From Clostridium_AI sp964409685 (GTDB lineage: Bacteria > Bacillota > Clostridia > Lachnospirales > Lachnospiraceae), in assembly GCA_964409685.1 (NCBI GenBank), contig CAYPEJ010000002.1, positions 186,001 to 250,000 of the forward strand: a stretch of 64,000 nt of DNA. The letters run 5' to 3'. Positions within the stretch are counted from its first letter, which is position 1. Each line of letters opens with the position of its first letter. Of this stretch, positions 1-10,500 are shown in pieces. Both the position numbers and the translations under genes were made by a program. The notes under the pieces are model-generated. The model was not told where the DNA came from, ran no database searches, and saw only the letters and a program-made list of their open reading frames with translations.

Positions 1-1
1 G

Positions 2-61
2 TTGTATCCATGTTTCAAGATATCCTCTTTGGATCCAGCTGAGACATTACAAGAAGTATAG
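2..61 (+). CDS. C-terminal end of an FtsX/MacB-type ABC permease (partial)
   Basis: An open frame enters from the left edge and stops with TAG at 59-61. Its last residues include a short P-x-x-x-I-S-x-L-D-P-A-E-T-L pattern. This matches the cytoplasmic tail that commonly ends FtsX/MacB-family permeases, where a Pro and then a D-P-x-E-x-L motif follow the last membrane helix. The next permease starts 11 bases downstream, so the two probably form a tandem permease pair with an ATPase gene further upstream. Only about 19 residues are visible, so the family call rests on this tail and on the neighbour. Confidence 0.5.
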   Translation: MYPCFKISSLDPAETLQEV

Positions 62-72
62 GAGGGAAAAAG

Positions 73-1413
73 ATGAATACAATTATTAAAATTGCGTTTC
101 GAAATGTAATTGCAAATAAAAGAAGGTCATTGCTATTAGGATTGGCTGTATTTGTATCTTCTTTTCTTTTACTATTCTCAAGTGCAGCACTAAATGGTGT
201 AAAAGAGCAAGTATCCAAAGGTTATATGAATTTACAATCTGGAGATACTATTGTTTTATGGGAAGATCATAAGAAGTTAAGTAACAGTCTGCCAGGACGT
301 TTTATTGATACTGGTAATACCGTTAGTTTTAATATTGATAAAGAAGAAGAAAATTTAGAAGCCATTGAACGATTAGATACATTTCTAGATGAGAATAAGA
401 GCCAGATCAAATCTGCATTTAAGTTGATTCGAAGAAGTGCAACGTTAGAATATGGCTTAGAAGTATCAGAAGGAACAATCGTATATGGTTTATCCGAGGA
501 AAACAAGAAACATCTAGAGGATAATAAAGTACTTTCCATGTACGAAGGGGAAATGACTTTAGGAAAAGGAAAGCTATGTATCAGTAAGGCAACTTCAGAA
601 GAATATGATTTAAAGGTTGGCGATACAGTAGATCTTGAAGTAGTAACAAAAGATTATGAAGGTAAGAAAAAATCTTTTGAAATTGAAGGAATCTATAATA
701 ATGGTGCAGAGTATGATAATTGGTATTCCTTTATGTCTGACGAAGAAGCAAGAGATTTATATGAGATGGGGGATACATACTTTGATGTAACCTTAATCTT
801 TTTGAAAAATGTAAACAAAGCAGATTCTTTTGCAGATAAGTTAGATAAGTATTTAGTAAAAGAAAGTAAGGTATTACGTGCAGAATCTTATGCAGAGGCA
901 TCAACATTCTACAATACAATGCCTTCCATGTATAAAGCAATGTACACTGTTTTCTGCATTTTTCTTCTTTGTATTATTGCGATTGGATTACGTTCTACTA
1001 TTAAAATGAATATTTTTGAACGTATGAAAGAGTTTGGTACATTCCGTGCCATTGGTTATAGTAGAAGACAAACATTTTCAGTTATCTTTTTTGAAATTTT
1101 ATTTTTATCTTTGATTGCATTGATGCTTGCGTTCTTAGTTTCTTTAGGACCAATTTTATATGTTGCAAATCATGGTATTTTTGTAGGAACAGGTAATCTA
1201 AGCAATGCCTTAGGTGGTGAAACATTCTATGCAGCATTTAAAGTAGGAGATTTAGTGGTTGCATTTATTATCATCATTTTCTTCTCTATTGTTGCAACGT
1301 TCCGCCCAGCATTAAATTTATGCTATCAAAATATTTCAGATATTATGATCAAGCGTCAGGGGAAAGTAAAAGTTTATAGATGTTTAATCAGAAGTATTTT
1401 TAAGAAGAAATAA
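73..1413 (+). CDS. FtsX/MacB-family ABC transporter permease
   Basis: A 446-residue membrane protein with the FtsX/MacB layout. One N-terminal membrane helix (about residues 18-40) is followed by a large extracytoplasmic domain (about 41-285). Three more hydrophobic helices lie at about 290-315, 333-365 and 395-420. The segment 'ERMKEFGTFRAIGYSRRQ' between helices 2 and 3 is the coupling region typical of these permeases, which contact the ATPase there. A strong GGAGGG site lies just upstream of the ATG. Members act in mechanotransmission, lipoprotein or peptide export, or antimicrobial resistance. Lying directly before a polyketide operon, it may serve in product export or self-protection, but the sequence does not show the substrate. 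The ATPase partner is not in the window. Confidence 0.85.
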   Translation: MNTIIKIAFRNVIANKRRSLLLGLAVFVSSFLLLFSSAALNGVKEQVSKGYMNLQSGDTIVLWEDHKKLSNSLPGRFIDTGNTVSFNIDKEEENLEAIERLDTFLDENKSQIKSAFKLIRRSATLEYGLEVSEGTIVYGLSEENKKHLEDNKVLSMYEGEMTLGKGKLCISKATSEEYDLKVGDTVDLEVVTKDYEGKKKSFEIEGIYNNGAEYDNWYSFMSDEEARDLYEMGDTYFDVTLIFLKNVNKADSFADKLDKYLVKESKVLRAESYAEASTFYNTMPSMYKAMYTVFCIFLLCIIAIGLRSTIKMNIFERMKEFGTFRAIGYSRRQTFSVIFFEILFLSLIALMLAFLVSLGPILYVANHGIFVGTGNLSNALGGETFYAAFKVGDLVVAFIIIIFFSIVATFRPALNLCYQNISDIMIKRQGKVKVYRCLIRSIFKKK

Positions 1414-1425
1414 TTTTGAATTCTA

Positions 1426-1464
1426 TGAATAGGCAATCTGTAGTAGATATGGATTGTCTATTCA
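1426..1464 (+). promoter_or_regulatory. Imperfect inverted repeat between permease gene and PKS operon
   Basis: Arms 1426-1438 and 1452-1464 pair over 13 positions with one G-U wobble, leaving a 13-base loop. It is the only clear structure in the 78-base gap. The right arm is followed by 'aaacaaagg', not a T-tract, so it is not a canonical intrinsic terminator. It could slow or insulate transcription from the transporter genes, protect the PKS mRNA 5' end, or bind a regulator. Confidence 0.5.
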
Positions 1465-1491
1465 AACAAAGGATGGAGAGGAAAAGAAGAA

Positions 1492-4400
1492 ATGGGTAAA
1501 GTAAAAAAAAAAGTCTTGAAAAAGTCGCTGTAGTAGGAATTGCTTGTCAATTTCCTGATGCGAATAACTATCATGAGTTTTGGGAGAATTTGAAATCGGG
1601 AAAAGATTCGGTAAAAGAGGTATCCAATGAACGATGGGATATCGAACAATTTTATGGTATGCAGGAAGGAAAATTGAATTTTCTTTCCACAAAATGGTGT
1701 GCTACTCTTGATGAGGCTTTTGATTTTGATAACCAATTTTTTAATATGTCACCTCGTGAGGCGCTTTATATGGATCCGCAACAAAGATTACTCTTACAAG
1801 AGTCCTATCATTGTATTGAAGATTCTGGTGTAAACCTTGATACATTACGAAGGAAAAGGACAGCTGTTTATGTTGCAGCATCAGCTGTAGACTACATAGA
1901 ACAAGTATATAATCAATCTATTGGCATTGATAGCCATTCTATTACAGGAAGCTATTTAAGTGCATTGTCTAATCGTATTTCTTTCTTTTATGGATTCAAT
2001 GGAGAAAGTTTCACAATAGATGCAGCATGTGCATCTTCAATTATTGCAATCAATCAAGCAAGTGAAAAATTATTAGCCCATAAGTGTGATTATGCTTTAG
2101 TGGGAGCAGTCAATCTTTCATTAAGTGATTCTAGGTATATATCCCTGTCAAAAGCAAGAATGTTAAGTGAGGAAGGAAGATGTAAAGCATTTTCTAATGA
2201 TGCAGATGGATATGTTCCAGGAGATGGAGTTGGAGTCATTCTATTGAGAAGACTTAGCGATGCAGAAAGAGAACAGAATCATATCTACGGAGTAATCAAA
2301 GGTGGGGCAGCAAATCATGTAGGAAGATCAAAATCTATAACTGCACCAAGCATGAAGGCACAAAGAGATTGTATTTTAGAGGCATGGAAATCTGCTGGGA
2401 TAGAGCCAAAAGATATTAGTTATATTGAGACACATGGAACAGGAACTTTTTTAGGAGACCCAATTGAAGCGGAAGCATTAAAGCGAGCATTTCGAGTATA
2501 TACAGATAAAAATGGATTTTGCAAAATCGGCTCTGTAAAATCAAATATTGGACATTTAGAACCAGCAGCAGGTATGGCCAGTGTAATTAAAGTATTATTA
2601 ATGTTAAAAAATCAAACAATTGTAAAATCGAATCAAATAACACAGTTGAATTCTATTATTAATTTTGAACAAAGCCCTCTTAAAGTGTGTGAAGAAAATT
2701 GTGACTGGGAAGAAAAAGGTGGGATTCGTTTAGCTGGAATAAGTTCTATGGGATTTACTGGAGCGAATGGACACATTGTAATAGAGGAATATAGAAAAGA
2801 GAAACGTAGCATACGGAAAGAAAATAAATTATATCCGTTTATGATTTCAGCAAAAAATGAAAACAGTTTAAAGGCGTGTATTGATAAGTGGGATGAATAT
2901 TTGAAAACCAATCCAGAATGCAGTGTAAAAGACATGTGTCTTACTATAAGTATGGGACGTGAACAGTTCCCTTATAGGATTGGTGGAGTAATAGGAAGTG
3001 TGGAAGAATTAGATGAAATAGGAAAATTAGGTTTAAGTTATCAGAAAGAGCAGGAAGCTTATACAGTAAGGATAGAGGAATTTGAATTTAATGGTTATCA
3101 AGAGGTACAAGAATATATTGACCAGAATCAATTTTTAAGAAAATATATTCAGAATACCTTGAGGGGATTAAGTAGTAATGTGAGAAATAACTTCTATCAA
3201 AGTACTTGGGAAGAAAGCTATATTAGAGTATGCCGTTATGTGGCTACCTATGTGATAGCAACCTCTTTCGTGAAACTTGGATTAAATATAGGAACATTGT
3301 ACACAAAAGAGAATGGAGTTTGGACCATGCTTACCATGGCAGGAATGGTTCAAATGAAAGAAGTAATTGCTTTTATGCTAGGAGAACAAACAGAAATTGT
3401 ATTGAAAAGACCAACGATTCCGGTATACGATGGCGTACGTGGAGAAACGATACCAGTAATTAAAATTACATCTGAATGGGTACATGATGTAAGAAGCATG
3501 ATTTACGAGAAGCAAGGAATGGAAGAAAGCGAGTTTCAATACTTGGTGGAAAAGTCGTGTGTATTATATCAAAAACAATTTACATACAGGCAATTACTAG
3601 ATGGCTTTAAGCAAAACTTTGAAGTGAAAGAATACAATTTAGATTTCTCTTTTGTATCAGAAAAGAGAGAAAGCTATGAAAGTAATTTACCAGATAACGT
3701 AAAAAAATATTTTGCAGTAATGATTTTATATTGCATTGATAAGCTAAACAAGAAATGGGATTTACAAGAAGAATGGAAAGCAGAATATGAGTGGCTTATT
3801 GAGATAAAACAATATCTGGATAGTGGATTGTTAACGAAGAAAGAATTACCTAAGTTGTTTTTAGAAAAGGAACTTCAAGAAGAAGCGCTTGCAGAAGCAA
3901 TGAATGAAAATGTAAAACAGATGCCAAGAGAAGAATTATCCAATCTTGGATTTGGTGGAGAGGTACTGGATCAAAATGTGTATTCTATGGACTGGATTCA
4001 GAATATGAGAAAAGCCAATGAAGAATATGCCTCCATTCATTTACAATATGAACATCAAAAGGAAACATATATTACTTCTTTAATGCAACTTTGGAAACAA
4101 GGTATAAGCATTCATTGGGAAATTTATTATGAAAATGAAGGTTATGAAAAATTATCTTTGCCAACCTATCAGTTCAATAAAACTAGATTTAATCTAAAAG
4201 ATAAAATTCTTGGAGTAAGGAAAGTAAAAGAAGCGGAAAAAGATATTGTACAATCGAATCAGGCATATTTCTATCAGAAGGAATGGAAAGAAGAAGAATG
4301 TATTGGTAATCTTTCTGACAAACAAAAAGCTTGTGTATTCGTAATGCAGAGTGAAGAAAGAGTAGAGATTGGCGATTTGTCCTCTTTGTTACATGTGAAT

Positions 4401-7400
4401 AATGTATTCACAATAACCCAAGCATCTGAATTTCGAAGGATAGACCAATATACCTATGAGATGGATTTTGGATTAGAAGAACATGGACTAAAAATGATTT
4501 CAGCATTAGAAGAACTTGGAGTTGGCATAGATGTAGTATTGGATTTATCGGACATTCAGGCTAAGGAATGTGCATCTCATCATTTTGCAGAAGGAAAAAT
4601 GCTGTTGTATCAATTTCTGATGAAACAAGCATCAGGAAAAAGATTGTGGTTACAACATATAACATGTGGATTACATCCATTTGAAAATGAAAATCCTGTA
4701 TTAGTAGGAGCAGAGTTTGCATCTATTACAAAGTTGGTTGGTGGTGAAGCAAAACATGTTTTTGCAAAACAGATTGATATTGCAGTGGAAGATAAGAATG
4801 CAGAAACCATAAGAACGATTGTACAGAATGAATTGTTGAACTGGGATAATCAATCAGAGATTTGCTATCGTAATAAGAAAAGATATGTTTCAAGCATGAA
4901 GCCAATTAGCCAAATTTCTGTTGCGGATAGACAGCCAAAAACATTCCAAGAGCATTATCCAGACTGTAATGCTGTCGTGATTACAGGCGGAACAAGAGGA
5001 TTAGGAGCTGAAGCGGCAAAATATTTAGCAGAGAATGGCGTGAAAAAGATTCTTCTAGTTGGAAAAAGAGAGATTCCAGAAAGAAAAGAATGGGAACGAA
5101 TTTTGGAAGAAAATACCCAACAAGATAGGATCGAAACTATCCAATTGGTGAAGTGGTTAGAAGAAAAAGACGTCAGCGTAAAACTTTATTTTGGAAGTTT
5201 GGCAGATGCGGAAAGCTTAACTGCATATGTGGATGAAGTGGAAGAGGAATGGGGTCCTATTAACGGAGTAATCCATTGTGCGGGAGTCGTAAGAAACGGA
5301 AATACTGCATTTGTGAATAAGAAATTAGAGGATTTTAGAACCGTATTTGAACCTAAGATGGATGCTTTGTTTGCATTAGATCAAGTATTTTGCAATAGAG
5401 AATTACAATTCTTTGTGTTGTATTCTTCGGTGTCAGCACAACTTCCATCGCTTACCTTAGGGATAGTAGATTACGGAGCAGCGAATAGCTTTATGAATTA
5501 TTTTGCAGAAGGTATGTCAAAGAAAAGAAGTTATACCTATCAAGCGATAAACTGGCCAGGTTGGAGTGGCATTGGAATGAAGTGGAATATGTCAAAGGCA
5601 TATCATGAAACAGGATTGAAGGCACAGGATCGAACAGAAGGAATTGCGATGCTTGATGCGGTACTAGGCTACAAAGAACTCCCAACCATACTACCTTGCT
5701 TGCAGGAAAATGAAGATTGCTATCGTAACTGGCTGAATACAAAGAAGGAAAAAGATAATATTCTAGAGTTCGAGATGAAACAACTAGAATCTAAGAAAGT
5801 AGAACAAACGGCGAATACAAAAGAGTATTTAACGGAGTTATTTTCAGAAATCTTAGGTATGGACAAGGAAGAAATTGATACAGATACAAACTTCGGAGAA
5901 TTAGGAGTGGATTCTATTTTCCTTGCAGATATCGTGAGTAAATTAAATAAAACGGTAGACGAGTCACTCGATGCAACCATACTTTTAGAATATGATACGA
6001 TTACGTTATTAGCAGAGTATATCGAACAAACTTATAAAGAAATTACATTATGTAAGGAAATACCAATTATCATGCAAGAACAGAATGTAAAAGCGCAAAG
6101 CATATCTGTTCAAGTGCCAGAAGAAGTAGATGGAATGAAGAATAAGATTGCGATTATAGGAATGGGATGTCATTTTCCAGGTGCAGAAAATGTGCAAGTA
6201 TTCTGGAACAATCTTAGAGATGGAGTAGATAGTGTAACAGAAGTACCAAAGAATCGATTTGACATCGAACCATATTATTCTACTACATATGAAAAAGGAA
6301 AGACCATTAGTAAGTGGGGAGGATTTATTCAAGATATTGAATACTTTGACCCAACTTATTTTGAATTAAAAGAAGAGGATGCAATCAATTTTGATCCATT
6401 AGTACGTCAATTTTTAGAGGTATCCAATGAAACAATTTGTGATGCAGGATATTCAAGAAAGGAAATTGGAAATCAAAAAGTTGGCGTATTTGTTGGTTCT
6501 AGAATTGCACAATATCAATCAAGAATTCAAGAGTACACCAAGAATACGGTTACAGGCATTGGTCAAAACTTTATAGCTGCCCATATTGCTCACTATTTTA
6601 ATCTAAAAGGTCCTGCGTTAGTAGTGGATACGGCGTGTTCTTCTTCTATTGTAAGTGTTCATATGGCATGTAAGAGTATTTTAAGAAATGAATGTGATAT
6701 GGCGATTGCAGGCGGTGTTGATATTTTATTAGATGAAAAGATATATTTGATGTTAAGCGAAGGAAGAGCATTATCACCAGATGGAAAATGTCATACATTT
6801 GATATCCAAGCAAATGGTTTTGTGCCAGGAGAAGGTGCTGGTGCAATTATGATAAAACGATTAGAGGATGCCATTCGCGATGGAGACAAAATCTATGCCG
6901 TAATAGAAGGAAGTGCAATCAATAACGATGGACATACTATGGGAATTACGACTCCAGATCCAGAAGCGCAGAGAAAAGTAATCGATGAAGCATTACAAGA
7001 TGCACAGGTTGAGGCTAGCAAGGTAAGTTATATAGAGGCGCACGGAACAGGAACGTTAATAGGAGATCCAATTGAATTAAAAGCATTGAACAATGTATTT
7101 AGAAAATATACATCAGAAACTCAATATTGTGGATTAGGAAGTGTGAAGACCAATATCGGACATTTATTAAGTGCAGCAGGGATTGCAAGTATTATTAAGG
7201 TTGCTTTGAGTATTTATAACAAACAGCTTCCTCCAACATTAAATTGCAATGTCCCAAATGTTAGATTTCAATTTGAACAATCACCTTTCTATATCAATCA
7301 TACGTTAAAAGAATGGACACCAATTGATAATTGTAGAAAAGCAGGAATCAGTTCATTCGGTTTTGGAGGAACCAATGCACATATTATATTGAGTGACTGC

Positions 7401-7547
7401 GAAGCGAAGTGGTTAGAGCATTATAATTTAAGTAGAAAAGAAATTCCAGTGGTGCAGTATTCGAAAAAGCGTTTTTGGCTTGAACCAAAGAAGGAACATA
7501 CCAAACAACAAGATGTATCCAAACTGCTAAAATTATATCGTGAGTAG
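1492..7547 (+). CDS. P1: trans-AT PKS, KS1-[AT relic]-KR-ACP-KS2 (needs -1 frameshift near start)
   Basis: First gene of the assembly line. The ATG at 1492 follows a GGAGAGG site, but its frame hits TAG at 1531. The KS1 N-terminus (from 1521) lies in the -1 frame, joined across a run of ten A. Alternative starts fail: the frame-0 stretch from 1500 has no ATG, GTG or TTG before TTG 1590, which would remove about 30 residues of the KS fold. The shifted product is about 2018 aa. Approximate domains: KS1 11-430 (Cys180 in DAACAS; HGTGT and NIGHL present); linker 440-520; AT-sized degenerate insert 527-890; KR 925-1400 (catalytic part from 1160, V-D-Y-G-A-A-N; N where B-type KRs have Asp); ACP 1445-1518 (Ser1475); KS2 1553-1975 (Cys1716, DTACSSS). 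It ends after KS2 with no docking hairpin. The matching DH is on P2, so the module is split KS|DH. Confidence 0.85.
1503..1512 (+). other. A10 slippery run joining P1 start to KS1 frame
   Basis: Ten consecutive A follow 'ggtaaagt'. Read from ATG 1492 the codons are GTA AAA AAA AAA GTC and reach a stop after 12 residues. One extra A in the RNA, or a -1 ribosomal slip on A-AAA-AAA, continues as AAA AGT CTT GAA AAA GTC GCT into a normal KS start. An assembly error (11 A called as 10) would look the same. Confidence 0.6.
3070..4150 (+). other. Degenerate acyltransferase-like insert in P1 module 1
   Basis: About 360 residues separate the KS1 linker fold from its closing 'LSLPTYQF' segment, where the other KSs of this window have roughly 60. 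By eye the order follows an AT. There is an F-L-R-K-Y-I-Q helix, then V-A-T-Y-V-I-A-T-S-F-V-K-L-G-L helices, then L-Y-T-K-E-N-G where GHSxG is expected (Ser position is Glu, codon 3309-3311). A 'PTIPVYDGVRGETIP' strand and an N-L-G-F-G-G-E-V-L turn follow, resembling late AT segments. No GQGSQ motif is seen. It is read as an inactive AT relic. A different, unrecognised fold remains possible. Confidence 0.45.
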
Positions 7548-7561
7548 CACTTATGTAAAAT

Positions 7562-7566
7562 GGAGG
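7562..7566 (+). promoter_or_regulatory. Ribosome binding site that decides the P2 start
   Basis: GGAGG lies 8 bases before ATG 7575. An in-frame ATG at 7560 overlaps this site and has no site of its own. The paralogous protein P8 begins with the same spacing to its DH motif, supporting 7575. Confidence 0.75.
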
Positions 7567-7574
7567 AACACAGT

Positions 7575-10500
7575 ATGAGAAATGTTAAGTATTATACTAT
7601 TATGAAAAATGACGATTACATAGTTCGTGATCATAGAGTTCATGATGTTCGCATTATGCCAGGAGTTACATTTTTAGACTTAGTGTATAAAGCACTAAGC
7701 GAAGAAAAATATGATATTAGTAATATTGAAATCCATGAGATACTATTTGAAGAGCCAGTTGCCACTTCTGAGCTTTATGAGCGAAAAATTCAGCTTGAGA
7801 TAATGGCAGATGATACAGAAGGTACCATTGTTGGAAGAAGTCAAAGAATGCAAAATGGTAAGGTGTTAGATGGGAAATGGACGGAAAACTTCAAATGTAA
7901 ATTTGTAGTGGGAAGTAAGCTCACACGTAATTCGATTGATGTAAACGCAATTAAGAATGAAGCTACTACGAAAAAGGATATGGATGAGTGCTATTCATGG
8001 GCGAGAAAGGTAAAGATTCAGCACTATGAATTTATGAAAGCACTTGGAACGGTTTATGTAACACCAAAAGATAAGTTAGGGGAATTACATTATAGTAGTT
8101 TAGCAAAGGAATACTCGGCATATGCATTTTTACATCCAGCAGTACTTGATTCCTCTACCATTATTCCGATTGAAGAACGTATTCAAAAGGAGTACGAAAT
8201 CGATGGGGATGAGGTAAAACCGTATATTCCAATGTATATAAAGCGATTTAAAGTATACGAAAGAATTACTGGAGATTGCTATGTGTATATAAAAGAGTTT
8301 AAGCAAGAAGATAATATTGCACGAGATATTTATAAAACAGATATTTTAATCTATTCCTTAGAAGGCATATTATTAGCGGAATTTCAGGAGTTGACCTATA
8401 AAAAGGTTCGAAATAAAAACTTAATTGAGATGTTGATTCAAGCTCCAGGCAGTAAGGAAAAGAATAAACGAAAACGAGGAAGAAAGAAAAAGAGTAGTTT
8501 TGTACAGAACGTAGAACCATCTGAGCATGGAGATATGAGGGAATATATTGTTTCAGAACTAAAGGGAATGCTAGCGCAGGTAATCGAAGAAGAGATAGGC
8601 AAAATAGAAGAAAACGTTGGATTTTATGATCTAGGATTAGATTCTTCTAGCCTACTTCTTATTGTAAAAATGCTAGAAGATAGATTGAATGAAAAGCTGT
8701 ATCCAACGCTATTATTTGAATATACAACAATCCAAGAGTTAGCAGACTTTTTAAATGAGCAATATAGCTCCTGTTTTCAAAGAAATGGGAAACAGGAAAC
8801 ACAGAAGTCTGTGAGCCAAGAGGTACAGAACAAAGAATTAAATCTATATACAAGTGTATGGAAAGAACAAGAAATTGAAACTATCAAAGAAGAGGAAGAA
8901 TATTGTATCTGGCTTTTTGATGAGGATGAAGCGTTATGGAATCAGTTAAGAACAGTTAACAAAAACACAATTCTCATCCAAAATGGAGCAAAGTACCAAA
9001 AGCACGATTCTATGCATTATATTGTAAATGGAATGGAAGAGGCAGACTATGTAACGGTAATTGAGAATCTATTAGCCGATGGAATGATTCCAGATAAAAT
9101 GATAAAGAACATTCCATTACAAGAAGAATTATCACTATTTGCAGAACAGCAAAGACAAATGGGAATGGAATCGATTTTCCTTCTAAGTAAGGTATTGGCT
9201 GGAATGAAGTCCTTCAAACAGATTTCATTTTATGTATTGCATTATAAAAACAAAGGAGCAGAATGGGAAGGATATAATCCAATTCATGAAGGAATTGCAG
9301 GTTTTTGTAAAACGGTACTGGAAGAAAAACAGACAATGCAATATAAGTTAATTGGCTTAGAAGAAATGAATGTAAAATGTATTTTAAGTGAATTGGCAAG
9401 TGATGACAGTATAGATATCGAGATCGAATATCGAGAAGGTAGAAGATTTGTAAAGGTCAATGAAAAGATTGATGTTTCCAAACAATCTGCGGGCAGAGAT
9501 TTCATTAAGAAAGATGGCGTGTATTTACTTACAGGTGGAATGGGCGGTCTTGGACAGATTTTTATAGAAGAGTTGTCGACACAACCAGGGGTAAAACTGA
9601 TTGTTTGTGGTCGAAGTGAATTATCGACAGAAAAAAAGCGCATCTTAGAAGATTGGAAAAAACAGAATCGATTCATTGAGTACCAAAAGGTAGATATTAC
9701 TTCCTATGAAGATGTGAAATCTTTACATGAACGAATTCTGCGAGACCATGGAAGGATAGATGGAATCGTACACATGGCAGGGATTAACAGAGATTCTTAT
9801 ATAATTAAGAAAGAATTGGATGAGTTTTTATCAGTATGTAAACCAAAAGTAGATGGAACGATTCAATTAGATCGCGTATTTGCAGAGGATGACTTAGACT
9901 TTTTTGCACTATTTTCCTCTACAACAGCAATTATGGGGAATGCAGGTCAGTGTGATTATGCATATGCAAATTATGTTATGAATCATTTTGCAACGTATCG
10001 TAATGAGTTAGTGAACCTTGGAAAACGAAATGGAAAGACAGTTGCCATCAATTGGCCATTATGGGCAAATGGTGGTATGCAAGTAGACAAGGTCAAGAAA
10101 GACGATCTAGTGGAATCCGTTGGAATGATACCGATGAGTAATGAATCAGGAATGCAAGCATTTCATTTTGCATTAACGAATTCGTATGAAGAAGTTATTG
10201 TAGTGGAAGGAATTGAAGAACGAATAACGGCAGCATTAGAAGCTTATTATGATGACGGAGCGGTTGAAGAAAAGGATGATAAGGTTGAATTGGTAGCCGA
10301 AGCAGTAGACGAAGGATTACCATTACCAAAACAAATGCCACAAGATATTGCCATTATTGGTGTCAGTGGAAGATATCCACAAGCAGATAATATAATGGAG
10401 TTATGGGAAAATCTCAAGGCTGGAAAAGACTGTGTAGTAGATATTCCAAAGGAAAGATGGGATAACGACAAATATTATGAAAAGCAAAAGGCAACCCCAG

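Noticed and set aside
1416..1450. A sigma-A-like promoter (TTGAAT ... ) before P1
   Set aside because: The -35 matches only four of six bases and no convincing -10 lies at the right distance, so it was not annotated.
1426..1464. Intrinsic terminator after the permease gene
   Set aside because: The stem is AU-rich and is followed by A-rich sequence, not a T-tract.
3070..4150. A C-methyltransferase in the P1 insert
   Set aside because: No glycine-rich SAM motif (such as E-x-G-x-G-x-G) is visible; AT-like segment order fits better.
1590..7547. TTG 1590 as start of P1
   Set aside because: It would delete the conserved first 30 or so KS residues and lacks a ribosome site; a shifted start from ATG 1492 explains the conserved upstream coding.
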